This document shows, piece by piece, positions 10,788-21,224 of a stretch of DNA of 64,000 nucleotides (its first letter is position 1; every line of letters begins with the position of its first letter). Both the position numbers and the translations under genes were made by a program. The notes under the pieces were generated by a model. It worked only from the letters and a program-made list of their open reading frames with translations, did no database searches and had not been told where the DNA came from. The stretch covers positions 2,345,001 to 2,409,000 of the forward strand of contig NZ_VLNU01000001.1 of NCBI RefSeq assembly GCF_009765165.1, in the 5' to 3' direction. The stretch is from Lysobacter panacisoli. Lineage in GTDB: Bacteria > Pseudomonadota > Gammaproteobacteria > Xanthomonadales > Xanthomonadaceae.

Positions 10788-11927
10788 ATGACCACCAGCC
10801 GTCGTGACCTGCTCAAGCTGGGCGCGCTCGCCGCTGCGTCCGCCGTGTTGCCGTCATTCGCTTTCGCCGCGTCGAATCGGCCCATCGAGCGTGCGGCCAA
10901 GCCGTTGAACATCCTGATCCTCGGCGGCACCGGTTTCACCGGTCCGTTCCAGGTGAACTACGCGCTGGCACGCGGCCACAAGGTGACGCTGTTCAACCGT
11001 GGCAAGCGTCCGTCGCCGGAATGGCCGGGCGAGGTCGAGCAGCTGTTTGGCGATCGCAACACCGGCGATCTGCGTTCGCTGCAGGGTCGCAAGTGGGACG
11101 TGTGCATCGACAATCCGACCAGCCTGCCGTTCTGGGTGCGCGATGCCGGCAACGTGCTCAAGGGCAGCGTCGGCCACTACCTCTTCATCTCCACCATTTC
11201 CGTTTACGCCGACGGCAGCCATCCGGGCATCAGCGAGGACGCGCCGCTGGCGGCTTACGAAGGCAAGGACGCGATGGCCGAAACGCAGGAGTCGCTGCGC
11301 GCCGACATCGAGCACCTGTATGGACCGCTCAAGGCGCTGAGCGAGGCCGAAGCGCGCAAGCAGTTCGGCGAGCGCGTCACCATCGTCCGGCCCGGCTACA
11401 TCGTCGGACCGCGCGACGAGACCGACCGCTTCACCTACTGGCCGCACCGCGTGGCGCAGGGCGGCGAGATGCTCGTGCCTGGCGACGGTTCCGATCCCGT
11501 GCAGATCATCGATGGTCGCGACCTGGGCGAATGGATGATCCGGCTCGCGGAAGCCGGCACGCTGGGCACGTTCAACGCGGTCGGTCCTGCGAAGCCGCTG
11601 ACCACTACGGCGATGCTGAAGGGCTGCGAGCGCGTCACCGGCAAGAAGCCGAAGTACACGCACGTGTCGCCGGAATTCCTCGACGAGAACAAGGTCGAGT
11701 TGCCGATCTGGGTGTCGTCGAAGAGCGGGCCGTACGCCGGTTACGGTGCGGTCTCCAATGCGCGCGCGATCGCCGCCGGACTCACCTATCGCCCGCTCGA
11801 CACCACGGTGTCGGATCTGTTGGCCTGGTTCCGCAGCCAGCCGGCCGAACGCCAGGCGACACTGCGTGCGGGCATCACGCGCGAGCAGGAAACCGCACTG
11901 CTGAAGGCGTGGCACGCCAAGACGTGA
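10788..11927 (+). CDS. Tat-exported NAD-dependent epimerase/dehydratase family protein
   Basis: 379 residues. The N-terminus has a twin-arginine signal (SRRDLLKLG, then a hydrophobic core and AFA-A cleavage near residue 28). A Rossmann NAD-binding start, ILILGGTGFTG, follows at about 44-54. The body resembles extended SDR/epimerase proteins (FISTISVYAD, then VRPGYIVGPRDETDRFTYW). The usual catalytic YxxxK is replaced by a stretch around YGPLKALSE, which may supply Tyr and Lys. Export of a folded NAD-type protein is consistent with Tat. Substrate unknown. It has GGAG 6 bases before its ATG and stands alone. Confidence 0.8.
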   Translation: MTTSRRDLLKLGALAAASAVLPSFAFAASNRPIERAAKPLNILILGGTGFTGPFQVNYALARGHKVTLFNRGKRPSPEWPGEVEQLFGDRNTGDLRSLQGRKWDVCIDNPTSLPFWVRDAGNVLKGSVGHYLFISTISVYADGSHPGISEDAPLAAYEGKDAMAETQESLRADIEHLYGPLKALSEAEARKQFGERVTIVRPGYIVGPRDETDRFTYWPHRVAQGGEMLVPGDGSDPVQIIDGRDLGEWMIRLAEAGTLGTFNAVGPAKPLTTTAMLKGCERVTGKKPKYTHVSPEFLDENKVELPIWVSSKSGPYAGYGAVSNARAIAAGLTYRPLDTTVSDLLAWFRSQPAERQATLRAGITREQETALLKAWHAKT

Positions 11928-11940
11928 GTTCGACCATCAA

Positions 11941-11963
11941 GCGCGGGCGCACGTCGCCCGCGC
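11941..11963. terminator. Bidirectional hairpin between convergent genes
   Basis: A perfect 9-base stem (GCGCGGGCG / CGCCCGCGC) with a 5-base loop lies between the stops of the epimerase (+) and the DUF3108 gene (-). There is no T-run on either side. Position and stability suggest it ends both transcripts. Confidence 0.6.
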
Positions 11964-11990
11964 TGTGGAATTCCCAACATCGCTGAGGCT

Positions 11991-12683
11991 TCAGCGCACT
12001 GCCTGCACGCGCAGGTCGATCGCGTCCTGGCCCTTGTCGCGCTGCAGGATGCGCGCCGGCACCGGCATGCCATCGACGATCCACGCAATGGTTTCCTTCT
12101 TGCCCTGCGAGCTGACGATCTTCGTCGCCTGCTTCGTCTGCCCGCCGATGCTGATCGGCTCCTTGCCGGCGACGGTGTAGTCGAGCTGCTTGACGCGTCC
12201 GTCCTCGACCATGCGATAGCTCAGCGGCTTGCCCGCCTGCAGGTCGCGCACGACGGCGAGGTTGATCAGCAACGCATCCAGATCGCCGGCCTGCAGCTTG
12301 ATCGGGCCTGCACGTTCGGGTTTCACGTCGCCGGTCCAGCTGGCGACGCCGCGCGACCAGTCGTAGGTCGCGTTCTTGTTCTGCCGCTTGGTCAGCACGC
12401 GCGAGGTGTCGACGCCGGACAGCGGGCGCCACTGGCCGCCCTTGTCCTCGAACACCGTCGTCTGCTGCAGCTCGGCCAGCGGACTGGTGACCGACAGGCT
12501 GTACTTCCAGCGGTTGCTGCCTTCGGAGGCGAGGGTCATGCGACCGCTGCCCTGCATGCCCATGTAGCTGGCCTGGTAGTCGGCCGTGAACGGCTTGACC
12601 GCCCACGCCGGCGCGCTGGCCGCGGCGAGCATCGCGAATGCGAACGCGGCGCGCAGCATCGGGCGGATCGTGGTGTTGGCCAT
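11991..12683 (-). CDS. DUF3108 family exported protein (copy 2)
   Basis: 230 residues. The signal peptide (about 1-28, ending WA) is followed by a DUF3108-type domain beginning KPFTADYQASYMGMQGSGRM. Conserved blocks such as NATYDWSRGVASWTGDVK, LLINLAVVRDLQAGKPLSYRMV and WIVDGMPVPARILQRDKGQDAIDLR recur in the neighbouring gene, so the two are tandem paralogues. The family is predicted to be periplasmic and beta-rich, possibly lipid- or envelope-related; the function is not established. It begins one base after the stop of the upstream copy. Confidence 0.8.
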   Translation of the reverse strand: MANTTIRPMLRAAFAFAMLAAASAPAWAVKPFTADYQASYMGMQGSGRMTLASEGSNRWKYSLSVTSPLAELQQTTVFEDKGGQWRPLSGVDTSRVLTKRQNKNATYDWSRGVASWTGDVKPERAGPIKLQAGDLDALLINLAVVRDLQAGKPLSYRMVEDGRVKQLDYTVAGKEPISIGGQTKQATKIVSSQGKKETIAWIVDGMPVPARILQRDKGQDAIDLRVQAVR

Positions 12684-12684
12684 G

Positions 12685-13401
12685 TCAGGCTCCCTTGTAA
12701 TCGATCAGGCGAAGGTCGTACGTGTCCTCGCCGTTGTCGCGTTGCAGGATGCGCACGGGCGTGGGCACGCCATCGACCACCCACACTACGGTTTCGTCCG
12801 TGCCTGCGCCCTGAACGCGGCTGACGCGCATGGCGTTGAAGCCCATGCCGTCCACGCTCACACCTTCCAGTTCCTGCGCGACGGCGTAGTGATGGTCGCG
12901 CGCGCGGCCGTTGTCGACGAAGCGGTACGCCAGTTCGCGGCCCGGTTGCGCATCACGGATGATCGCCAGGTTGATCAGCAGCCCGCTCATGTCGCCATCG
13001 CGCAGCGGCACCGGAGCCTGACGATTTTTCTTAACGTCGCCGGTCCAGCGCGCCGTGTGCGTGGACCAGTCGTAGGTGCCGGTGATCTCGCGCCCCATGA
13101 ACACGGCCTTGCGCACGGTGCTCTGGCTCAGCGGCCGATAGGTGTCGCCGATCAGGTCGAAGACGGTGCTCTGCTGCGCGTTGGCACCAGCCAGTCCCAT
13201 CAGGCCGCGAGTGCCGCGCATGTTCAGATCGATCCGCCAGCGGCCGGGCGCATCGCCGGGCACGACCTGCATCGTCGCTTCGCCCAGCGGCTTGCCACCG
13301 TTGAAGATCTGGTAGTTCGCGACGAAGGGCTCCAGCGCCAGTGCGGGCGCGGCGAACGAAGCGGAGGCGGCGAGGGTCAGGGCAAGGATCAGGCGTTTCA
13401 T
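12685..13401 (-). CDS. DUF3108 family exported protein (copy 1)
   Basis: 238 residues. The signal peptide (about 1-22, ending ALA) is followed by a DUF3108-type domain starting LEPFVANYQIFNGGKPLGEATM. It is clearly paralogous to the next gene downstream: both share TYDWSTHTARWTGDVK-like, LLINLAIIRDAQPG-like and VVDGVPTPVRILQRDNGEDTYDLR-like segments. It lies 29 bases after purN on the same strand. In relatives DUF3108 genes often follow purN, so the context is conserved and does not show a role. Confidence 0.8.
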   Translation of the reverse strand: MKRLILALTLAASASFAAPALALEPFVANYQIFNGGKPLGEATMQVVPGDAPGRWRIDLNMRGTRGLMGLAGANAQQSTVFDLIGDTYRPLSQSTVRKAVFMGREITGTYDWSTHTARWTGDVKKNRQAPVPLRDGDMSGLLINLAIIRDAQPGRELAYRFVDNGRARDHHYAVAQELEGVSVDGMGFNAMRVSRVQGAGTDETVVWVVDGVPTPVRILQRDNGEDTYDLRLIDYKGA

Positions 13402-13430
13402 CGAACAGGTTCGTTGGAACGCGCGCCGGT

Positions 13431-14132
13431 TCAGGCAGGAAGGCCGGTTCCGGGCGCGCGCAGGGCTCCGGCGGAATCTAGAAGCAGCGGTGTAAACAAC
13501 CCATGACCGTCGAGGGCGGCGGTTGTTCCCTGTTCAGTCAGCCGGCCCGTCGCGGCGAGCCGCAGGACGGCCAGCAGGAGCGGATGCTCGACCTGGAGCA
13601 CCCGCGCGGCGAGATCGTCCGGGCCGTCGCCCGGCTCCACCGGCACGCGCGCCTGTGCGATCACCGAACCGGCGTCGAGTTCAGGGATGACGAAATGCAC
13701 GCTCGCCCCGTGCACGGTCTCGCCGTCGGCGAGCGCGCGCGCATGGGTACGCAGGCCCGGGTACTTGGGCAGCAGCGACGGATGGATGTTGAGCAAGCGG
13801 CCGCGGAAGCGGGTCACGAACGCATCGCCGAGGATGCGCAGGTAACCCGCACAGACGACCCAGTCGGGATCCGTCGCGGCGACGGCATCGGCGAGATCCG
13901 CATCGAAGGCCTCGCGCGACGCGAACGCCTTCGGGTCCGCGCTCCAGCGCAGCGCGGGTGCGACGCGCTGCAGCGCCGTCGCGCCCGGCTTGTCGGAGAA
14001 CACGCCGACGATTCGCGCGGGCAGGGAACCCGCATCGATCGAATCGAGGATCGCCTGCAGGTTGCTGCCCCGGCCCGAGACCAGCACCGCGATGCGGCAC
14101 GGTGCGGACGTGGGGTGCGATGCGGTGTTCAA
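13431..14132 (-). CDS. purN: Phosphoribosylglycinamide formyltransferase
   Basis: 233 residues. It transfers the formyl group from 10-formyl-THF to GAR, step 3 of purine synthesis. Visible features are the phosphate-binding VSGRGSNLQAI, the active-site block RLLNIHPSLLPKYPGLRTHARAL (catalytic Asn and His) and VHFVIPELDAGSVIAQ with the catalytic Asp. The only suitable in-frame start upstream of the fold is a TTG at 14132, without a clear ribosome site, so the exact N-terminus is uncertain. It follows purM by 13 bases. Confidence 0.93.
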   Translation of the reverse strand: MNTASHPTSAPCRIAVLVSGRGSNLQAILDSIDAGSLPARIVGVFSDKPGATALQRVAPALRWSADPKAFASREAFDADLADAVAATDPDWVVCAGYLRILGDAFVTRFRGRLLNIHPSLLPKYPGLRTHARALADGETVHGASVHFVIPELDAGSVIAQARVPVEPGDGPDDLAARVLQVEHPLLLAVLRLAATGRLTEQGTTAALDGHGLFTPLLLDSAGALRAPGTGLPA

Positions 14133-14145
14133 GCGCGGGTCGCGA

Positions 14146-15195
14146 TCAGCCGATGCGCACGCGTTCGCCGGAACCGGCTTTGACCACCTGTCCGATCGGT
14201 CGGTGCTGCAGGCCGAGGCGATCGAGGTCGGTGTTCACCGCCGCGACGTCGGACGGCGCGACCACCAGCACGAAGCCGACGCCGCAATTGAAGGTGCGCC
14301 ACATGTCGTCGTTCGGCACCGCGCCTTCGCGCTGCAGCCAGTCGAACACCGGCGGCAGCACGATCGCCGACGCTTCGATATCCAGGCCCAGGCCCTCGGG
14401 GATCACGCGGATGATGTTCTCGGTGAGGCCACCGCCGGTGATGTGCGCCATCGCGTGCAGGTCGTGCTTGCCGAGCAGTTCCAGCACCGGCTTCACGTAC
14501 AGCGCGGTCGGCGCCATGAGCGCGTCGATCAGCTTCACGCCGCCGACGTCGAGGTCGGCCGGGCGGCCGGCGCGATCGTAGATCTTGCGAACCAGCGAAT
14601 AGCCGTTGGAGTGCGGGCCGCTGGAGGCGATGCCGATCAGCACGTCGCCTTCGCGCACCTTCGCGCCGTCGAGCAGCTGAGACTTTTCCACCGCGGCGAC
14701 GCAGAAGCCGGCGAGGTCGTACTCGCCCGGCGGGTACATGTCGGGCATTTCGGCGGTCTCGCCGCCGATCAGCGCGCAGCCGGACATCTCGCAGCCCCTG
14801 GCGATGCCGCCGACCACGGCGACCGTGGTGTCGACATCGAGCTTGCCGGTTGCGAAATAATCCAGGAAGAACAGCGGCTCGGCGCCCTGCACCAGCACGT
14901 CGTTCACGCACATGGCGACGAGATCGATGCCGATGGTGTCGTGGCGGTTCAGCTGCTGCGCCAGCTTGAGCTTGGTGCCCACGCCGTCGGTGCCGGAGAC
15001 CAGCACCGGCTCCTTGTACTTGCCAGACAGGTCGAACAGGGCGCCGAATCCACCCAGGCCTCCCATCACTTCCGGGCGGAAGCTGCGCTTGACCAGCGGC
15101 TTGATGCGTTCGACGACCTCGTTGCCCGCGTCGATGTCGACGCCAGCGTCACGGTAGGTGATCGGAGTGGGGGAAGATGGGGGCGTCGGGGACAC
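14146..15195 (-). CDS. purM: Phosphoribosylformylglycinamidine cyclo-ligase (AIR synthetase)
   Basis: 349 residues (E. coli 345), from a GTG start. It closes the imidazole ring of AIR, step 5 of purine synthesis, using ATP. Family blocks are [20 protein letters not shown] at the N-terminus, the [14 protein letters not shown] nucleotide loop, [19 protein letters not shown] and [15 protein letters not shown]. It is the first gene of the purM-purN-DUF3108-DUF3108 run and is divergent from the DUF2066 gene, with a 116-base intergenic region that must hold both promoters. Confidence 0.96.
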   Translation of the reverse strand: MSPTPPSSPTPITYRDAGVDIDAGNEVVERIKPLVKRSFRPEVMGGLGGFGALFDLSGKYKEPVLVSGTDGVGTKLKLAQQLNRHDTIGIDLVAMCVNDVLVQGAEPLFFLDYFATGKLDVDTTVAVVGGIARGCEMSGCALIGGETAEMPDMYPPGEYDLAGFCVAAVEKSQLLDGAKVREGDVLIGIASSGPHSNGYSLVRKIYDRAGRPADLDVGGVKLIDALMAPTALYVKPVLELLGKHDLHAMAHITGGGLTENIIRVIPEGLGLDIEASAIVLPPVFDWLQREGAVPNDDMWRTFNCGVGFVLVVAPSDVAAVNTDLDRLGLQHRPIGQVVKAGSGERVRIG

Positions 15196-15311
15196 GGCGG
15201 CCTCGTCGGTCGCGAAAGTGAAGCGGCGATTTTAACAGTCGTGACGGGCGTGAATGGACGGGCCGGCACGGCTGCGGCACCATTTCCTCATTACGCACCT
15301 CAGGGACAGCG

Positions 15312-16439
15312 ATGGTTCGGGCAATCCGCACGGCAACTCCGCGCACCGCCGGTCGCACGGCGATCCACAGGCAGCTCCATGCGTGGACCGCCGCGGCACT
15401 CCTGCTGCTGGCGAGCTTCACCGCCGCGGCGCAGCGCGTGGAGGGCGATCGGGCCCGCGCGGAAGGCATCTACGCCACCGAAGTCCAGGTGAACGGGCAG
15501 GGCGAGACCGAGCGCAACACTGCCTTCGCCCGCGCGCTGGCGCAGGTGCTGGGCAAGCTCTCCGGCGACCGTGGCGCGGCCTCGCGCCCCGGCGTGGGCC
15601 AGGAACTGCGCCAGGCCAAGACCTACGTCGAGAGCTACGACTACCGCCAGGACGAGGGCGTTGGCCCGACCGGCGCACCGAGCTTCCGCACGACATTGGT
15701 CGTCAACTTCGACGAACAGGCCGTCAACGACCTCGCCGCGACGCTCGGCATCCCGGTCTGGCCACAGCCGCGGCCCAAGCCCGTGCTGTGGCTCGCCATC
15801 GACGACGGCAGCGGTCCGCGCCTGGTCGGCCTGCCGCAGGTGAATGCGGCCCGCCCCGCGCTCAACCGTGCGACCGAACGCGGCTACAAGCTCGGCCTGC
15901 CGACCGGCAATGCCGCCGAACAGGCCGCCGTCGGTGCGATCTGGCGCGGCGACAGCGCCGCCGTCGCCCGCGCATCGGCCCGCTACAGCCCACCGATGCA
16001 GCTGATCGGCAAGCTCTACCGCGACGCTTCCGCCGGCTGGAAGGCCGACTGGACCTTCGTCGACGCCGGCAAGGTGCTGTCGAGCTGGTCCCAGACCGGC
16101 GCCGACGCCCGCCAGCTCATGGCCAACGGCGCCGACGGCGCGGCCGACGCGCTGATGAAGCGCTACGCCAAGCGCGTCGAGTCCGGCGCAGCCGGCGCGT
16201 ATCGCGTGACCTTCACCGGCGTGGACAGCAGCGAGGACTTCATCCGCCTTGCCGGCTACCTGCAGAAGCTCTCGGTGGTGCGCCGCCTGACGCCGCTGCG
16301 CGCGACGCCGCTGGGTCTGGAATACGAACTCGAGCTGGTCAGCGGCACGCCGGGCTTCCATCGCCTGCTGGCACGCGACGGCGTGGTCGAAGTACTCGAA
16401 GGTCTGGAAGGCCAGCCGCCGGTCTACCGGCTGCGTTGA
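15312..16439 (+). CDS. DUF2066 family exported protein
   Basis: 375 residues with a long basic N-region and a hydrophobic signal core (about 24-40, ending AAAQ). The DUF2066 domain begins near YATEVQVNGQGETERNTAFARALAQVL. The family is found between purM and the permease/hda pair in many gammaproteobacteria; its function is not established. It is followed after 11 bases by the AI-2E permease gene and is probably co-transcribed with it. Confidence 0.85.
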   Translation: MVRAIRTATPRTAGRTAIHRQLHAWTAAALLLLASFTAAAQRVEGDRARAEGIYATEVQVNGQGETERNTAFARALAQVLGKLSGDRGAASRPGVGQELRQAKTYVESYDYRQDEGVGPTGAPSFRTTLVVNFDEQAVNDLAATLGIPVWPQPRPKPVLWLAIDDGSGPRLVGLPQVNAARPALNRATERGYKLGLPTGNAAEQAAVGAIWRGDSAAVARASARYSPPMQLIGKLYRDASAGWKADWTFVDAGKVLSSWSQTGADARQLMANGADGAADALMKRYAKRVESGAAGAYRVTFTGVDSSEDFIRLAGYLQKLSVVRRLTPLRATPLGLEYELELVSGTPGFHRLLARDGVVEVLEGLEGQPPVYRLR

Positions 16440-16450
16440 CGAGGAAACCA

Positions 16451-17602
16451 ATGCAATCACCGGCACTGGACGACATCGCGCGATTCCTGCGTCGCCTGCA
16501 GTGGACGGCGCTCGCCCTGGGCGTGCTCTGGGTCGTCAGCCTGCTCGCGCCGATCCTTTCACCGTTCGTGTTCGCGCTGATCCTGGCGTGGCTCGGCGAT
16601 CCACTCGTCGATCGCCTGCAGCGCGCCGGACGCTCGCGCAACACCGCGGTGGCGCTGGTGTTCACCGCGATGGCGCTGATCGTGCTGGCAGGCCTGCTGA
16701 TCCTGGTTCCGCTGATCGAGCGGCAGATCGCCACGCTGGTCGAATCGTGGCCGCACTACCGCGACTGGTTCATGCTGACCGCGCTGCCGTGGATCGAGCA
16801 GCGCATCGGCGTGGAGATCACCGACTGGCTGGATTTCGGCCACATGTCGCAGCTGATCCGCGACAACTGGGATCGCGCCGGTGGCATCGCGACCTCATTG
16901 CTGGGGTATGTCTCGCGCTCGGGCTTCGCGGTGATCGGACTGGTCGCGAACGTCGCGCTGCTGCCGGTGATCGCCTTCTTCTTCCTGCGCGACTGGGACC
17001 TCATCGTGGAGCGCGTGGCTTCGCTGATCCCGCGCGACCACCTGCCGACCGTGAGCCGCCTGGCGCGCGAGTCCAGCGACGTGCTCGGCGCGTTCCTGCG
17101 CGGCCAGTTCCTGGTGATGCTGGTGCTGGGCGTGATGTACGGCCTCGGCCTGTGGGCGGTGGGGCTGGACCTGGGCATCCTGATCGGCCTGATCGCCGGC
17201 CTGCTGACTTTCGTGCCGTACCTCGGCCCGGCCAGCGGCATCATCCTCGGCGTGATCGCCGCGCTGGTGCAGTACGGCGACTGGCAGCACGTCGCCGGCG
17301 TGCTGGTGGTGTTCGGCATCGGCCAGGTCATCGAGAGCTACGTGCTGACGCCGAAGCTGGTCGGCGATCGCATCGGTCTGCATCCGGTCGCGGTGATCTT
17401 CGCCGTCCTCGCCGGCGGACAGCTGTTCGGCTTCCTCGGCATGCTGCTCGCGTTGCCGGTCGCCGCGGTGGTGAACGTGCTGCTGCGCTACGCGCAGGAG
17501 CGTTACCGCCACAGCAAGCTCTACGTCGGCGAGACGCCCGTGTCCGACGAGCCCGCGGTCGTGACCGACGTGACGCCGCCGGTAGAGCGCAAGCCCGAGT
17601 GA
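16451..17602 (+). CDS. AI-2E/PerM family inner-membrane permease
   Basis: 383 residues with about eight membrane helices: a pair at about 15-50, one near 65-85, and the rest clustered in the C-terminal half, with the FVPYLGPASGIILGVIAAL and VIESYVLTPKLVGDRIGLHP blocks typical of the family. Substrates of PerM-type members are mostly unknown; some act as sodium/proton antiporters or export quorum signals. GAGGA stands 5 bases before the ATG. The stop overlaps the hda GTG start, so the two are translationally coupled. Confidence 0.9.
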   Translation: MQSPALDDIARFLRRLQWTALALGVLWVVSLLAPILSPFVFALILAWLGDPLVDRLQRAGRSRNTAVALVFTAMALIVLAGLLILVPLIERQIATLVESWPHYRDWFMLTALPWIEQRIGVEITDWLDFGHMSQLIRDNWDRAGGIATSLLGYVSRSGFAVIGLVANVALLPVIAFFFLRDWDLIVERVASLIPRDHLPTVSRLARESSDVLGAFLRGQFLVMLVLGVMYGLGLWAVGLDLGILIGLIAGLLTFVPYLGPASGIILGVIAALVQYGDWQHVAGVLVVFGIGQVIESYVLTPKLVGDRIGLHPVAVIFAVLAGGQLFGFLGMLLALPVAAVVNVLLRYAQERYRHSKLYVGETPVSDEPAVVTDVTPPVERKPE

Positions 17603-18306
17603 GTTCCGGCGTGAGTGTTCCGCAGCTCCCGCTGGCCCTGCGTTATCCGCCCGACCAGCGGCTGGATACGTTCGTGCATGCGCCCGCGGGCGCGATCGAA
17701 CAACTGCGCGCGCTGGCGCAGGGCGAGGCGCGCGACAGCGTGTACCTGGCCGGCGGCACCGGCGTGGGCAAGACGCACCTGCTGCTCGCGACCTGCGCCG
17801 CCACCGATGCGGCGGGTCGTCGCGCGGCCTACCTCCCGCTGGTCGCCGCGGCCGGTCGTCTGCGCGACGCGCTCGAAGCGCTGGAAGGCAACGACGTGAT
17901 CGCGCTCGACGGTCTGGAAACCATCGCCGGTCAACGCGAGGACGAAGTCGCGCTGTTCGACGTGCACAACCGCGCGCGCGCGGCGGGTGTCGTGCTGCTG
18001 TATGCGGCGCGCGACATTCCCGACGCGATCGGCCTGGGTCTGCCCGACCTGCGTTCGCGACTCGGCCAGTGCACGCGCATCACCCTCGCGGCCCTGGACG
18101 AGGAAGGTCGTCGCGAAGTGTTGCGCCAGCGTGCGCAACGACGCGGGCTGGTGCTGGAAGAAGCCGCGCTGGACTGGCTGCTCAAGCGCGTCGGACGCGA
18201 CCTGGGTGGACTGACCGCGTTGCTGGATCGACTCGATCGCGCCTCGCTCGCGGCGCAGCGCAGGATCACGGTGCCGTTCCTGCGGCAGACACTCGGAAGC
18301 GGCTGA
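17599..18306 (+). CDS. hda: DnaA regulatory inactivator Hda
   Basis: 235 residues from a GTG that overlaps the preceding stop as GTGA (a second GTG at 17611 is possible). This AAA+ protein works with the DNA-loaded sliding clamp to trigger ATP hydrolysis by DnaA after initiation. A beta-clamp binding motif QLPLAL lies at residues 9-14 and Walker A GGTGVGKTHLL follows. The Walker B region VIALDGLE is slightly relaxed, as in known Hda. The C-terminal AAA+ lid is present. Confidence 0.94.
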   Translation: MSSGVSVPQLPLALRYPPDQRLDTFVHAPAGAIEQLRALAQGEARDSVYLAGGTGVGKTHLLLATCAATDAAGRRAAYLPLVAAAGRLRDALEALEGNDVIALDGLETIAGQREDEVALFDVHNRARAAGVVLLYAARDIPDAIGLGLPDLRSRLGQCTRITLAALDEEGRREVLRQRAQRRGLVLEEAALDWLLKRVGRDLGGLTALLDRLDRASLAAQRRITVPFLRQTLGSG

Positions 18307-18346
18307 GGCGGCGAGTCGTCGCTGTCCGCGGGAAATCGCTCGACGG

Positions 18347-20114
<1,768 letters not shown>

Positions 20115-20187
20115 GCATTCTCCGTGCGGCGATGGCCGCAGGAGCACAGGGTAGCGGGCCCCCGCGCCCCGGGGAATGCACGGCGAT

Positions 20188-20207
20188 CACGGCCCGGGCG
20201 GGCCGTG
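20188..20207 (-). terminator. Hairpin directly after cysK
   Basis: A perfect 9-base GC-rich stem (CACGGCCCG / CGGGCCGTG) with a 2-base centre starts 2 bases past the cysK stop on the minus strand. There is no T-run. It is probably the end of the cysG-cysK transcript and separates it from amgK. Confidence 0.5.
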
Positions 20208-20209
20208 GT

Positions 20210-21187
20210 TCAGGCGGCGACGGCGTCGCGTTCCAGCGAGGCCAGCCATTCGTCGTCGGAGCCTTCCGCAACGCCCTCGAACAGGAACGTGGACAGGTAA
20301 CGCTCGCCGGTGTCGGGCAGCACGGCCAGCAGCACCGAGCCTTCCGGCGCCTGTTCGGCGACCTTCAGCGCGGCGGCGACCGTGGCGCCGGCGGAGAGGC
20401 CGACGAACACGCCTTCCTCCGCGGCGAGGCGCCGCGCGGTGTCGCGCGCGAGCACGTCGTCGACCGGGAGGATCTCGTCCGCGATCGTGCGGCTCAGCAC
20501 CGCCGGAAGGAAGTCGGGCGTCCAGCCCTGGATCTTGTGCGGCTGCCATTCCTTGCCCGACAGCAGCGCCGCGCCGGCCGGCTCGCTGGCGATGATCTTC
20601 AGGTCCGGACGCGCGAGCTTGAGCACCTCGCCCGCGCCGGTGATCGTGCCGCCGGTGCCCCAGCCGCTGACGAAGTAGTCCAGGCGCTTGCCGGCGAAAT
20701 CGCGCAGGATTTCCGGGCCGGTAGTGCTGCGGTGATAGGCGGGATTGGCTTCGTTCTCGAACTGGCGCGCGAGGAACCAGCCGTGCTTGTCCGCCAGTTC
20801 CTTAGCCTTGCGCACCATGCCGCTGCCGCGCTCGGCGGCGGGCGTGAGGATCACCTTTGCGCCGTACGCGCGCATCAGTTTGCGGCGTTCGACCGAGAAT
20901 GTCTCGGTCATCACCGCCACGAACGGATAACCGCGTGCGGCCGCGACCAGCGCCAGCGCGATGCCGGTGTTGCCTGACGTCGCTTCCACGATCGTCTGCC
21001 CCGGCTTGAGCAGGCCCTTGCGTTCGGCGTCGAGCACGATCGCGAGCGCCAGGCGATCCTTCACCGATCCGCCGGGATTGAATGCTTCGACCTTGGCGTA
21101 CAGCGTCACGTGCTTCGGCGCGATGCGGTGCAGTTTTACGATCGGCGTGGAACCGATGGTGTCGAGGATGCTGTCGTAGAGGGCCAT
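20210..21187 (-). CDS. cysK: Cysteine synthase A (O-acetylserine sulfhydrylase)
   Basis: 325 residues (E. coli 323). This PLP enzyme joins sulfide with O-acetylserine to make cysteine. The PLP lysine is Lys43 in NPGGSVKDR, the substrate loop is TSGNTGIAL, and the phosphate-binding loop is GWGTGGTITGAGEVL. The GLSAGA block is also present. I chose the start at 21187 because the family N-terminus MALYDSILDTIGSTPIVKL begins there. It follows cysG by 37 bases, so the last steps of assimilation and siroheme supply are on one transcript. CysM is the alternative isozyme. Confidence 0.94.
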   Translation of the reverse strand: MALYDSILDTIGSTPIVKLHRIAPKHVTLYAKVEAFNPGGSVKDRLALAIVLDAERKGLLKPGQTIVEATSGNTGIALALVAAARGYPFVAVMTETFSVERRKLMRAYGAKVILTPAAERGSGMVRKAKELADKHGWFLARQFENEANPAYHRSTTGPEILRDFAGKRLDYFVSGWGTGGTITGAGEVLKLARPDLKIIASEPAGAALLSGKEWQPHKIQGWTPDFLPAVLSRTIADEILPVDDVLARDTARRLAAEEGVFVGLSAGATVAAALKVAEQAPEGSVLLAVLPDTGERYLSTFLFEGVAEGSDDEWLASLERDAVAA

Positions 21188-21224
21188 GTCGATTTCCCGT
21201 GCGTGATCGTGGGGGAAGGTGCGG

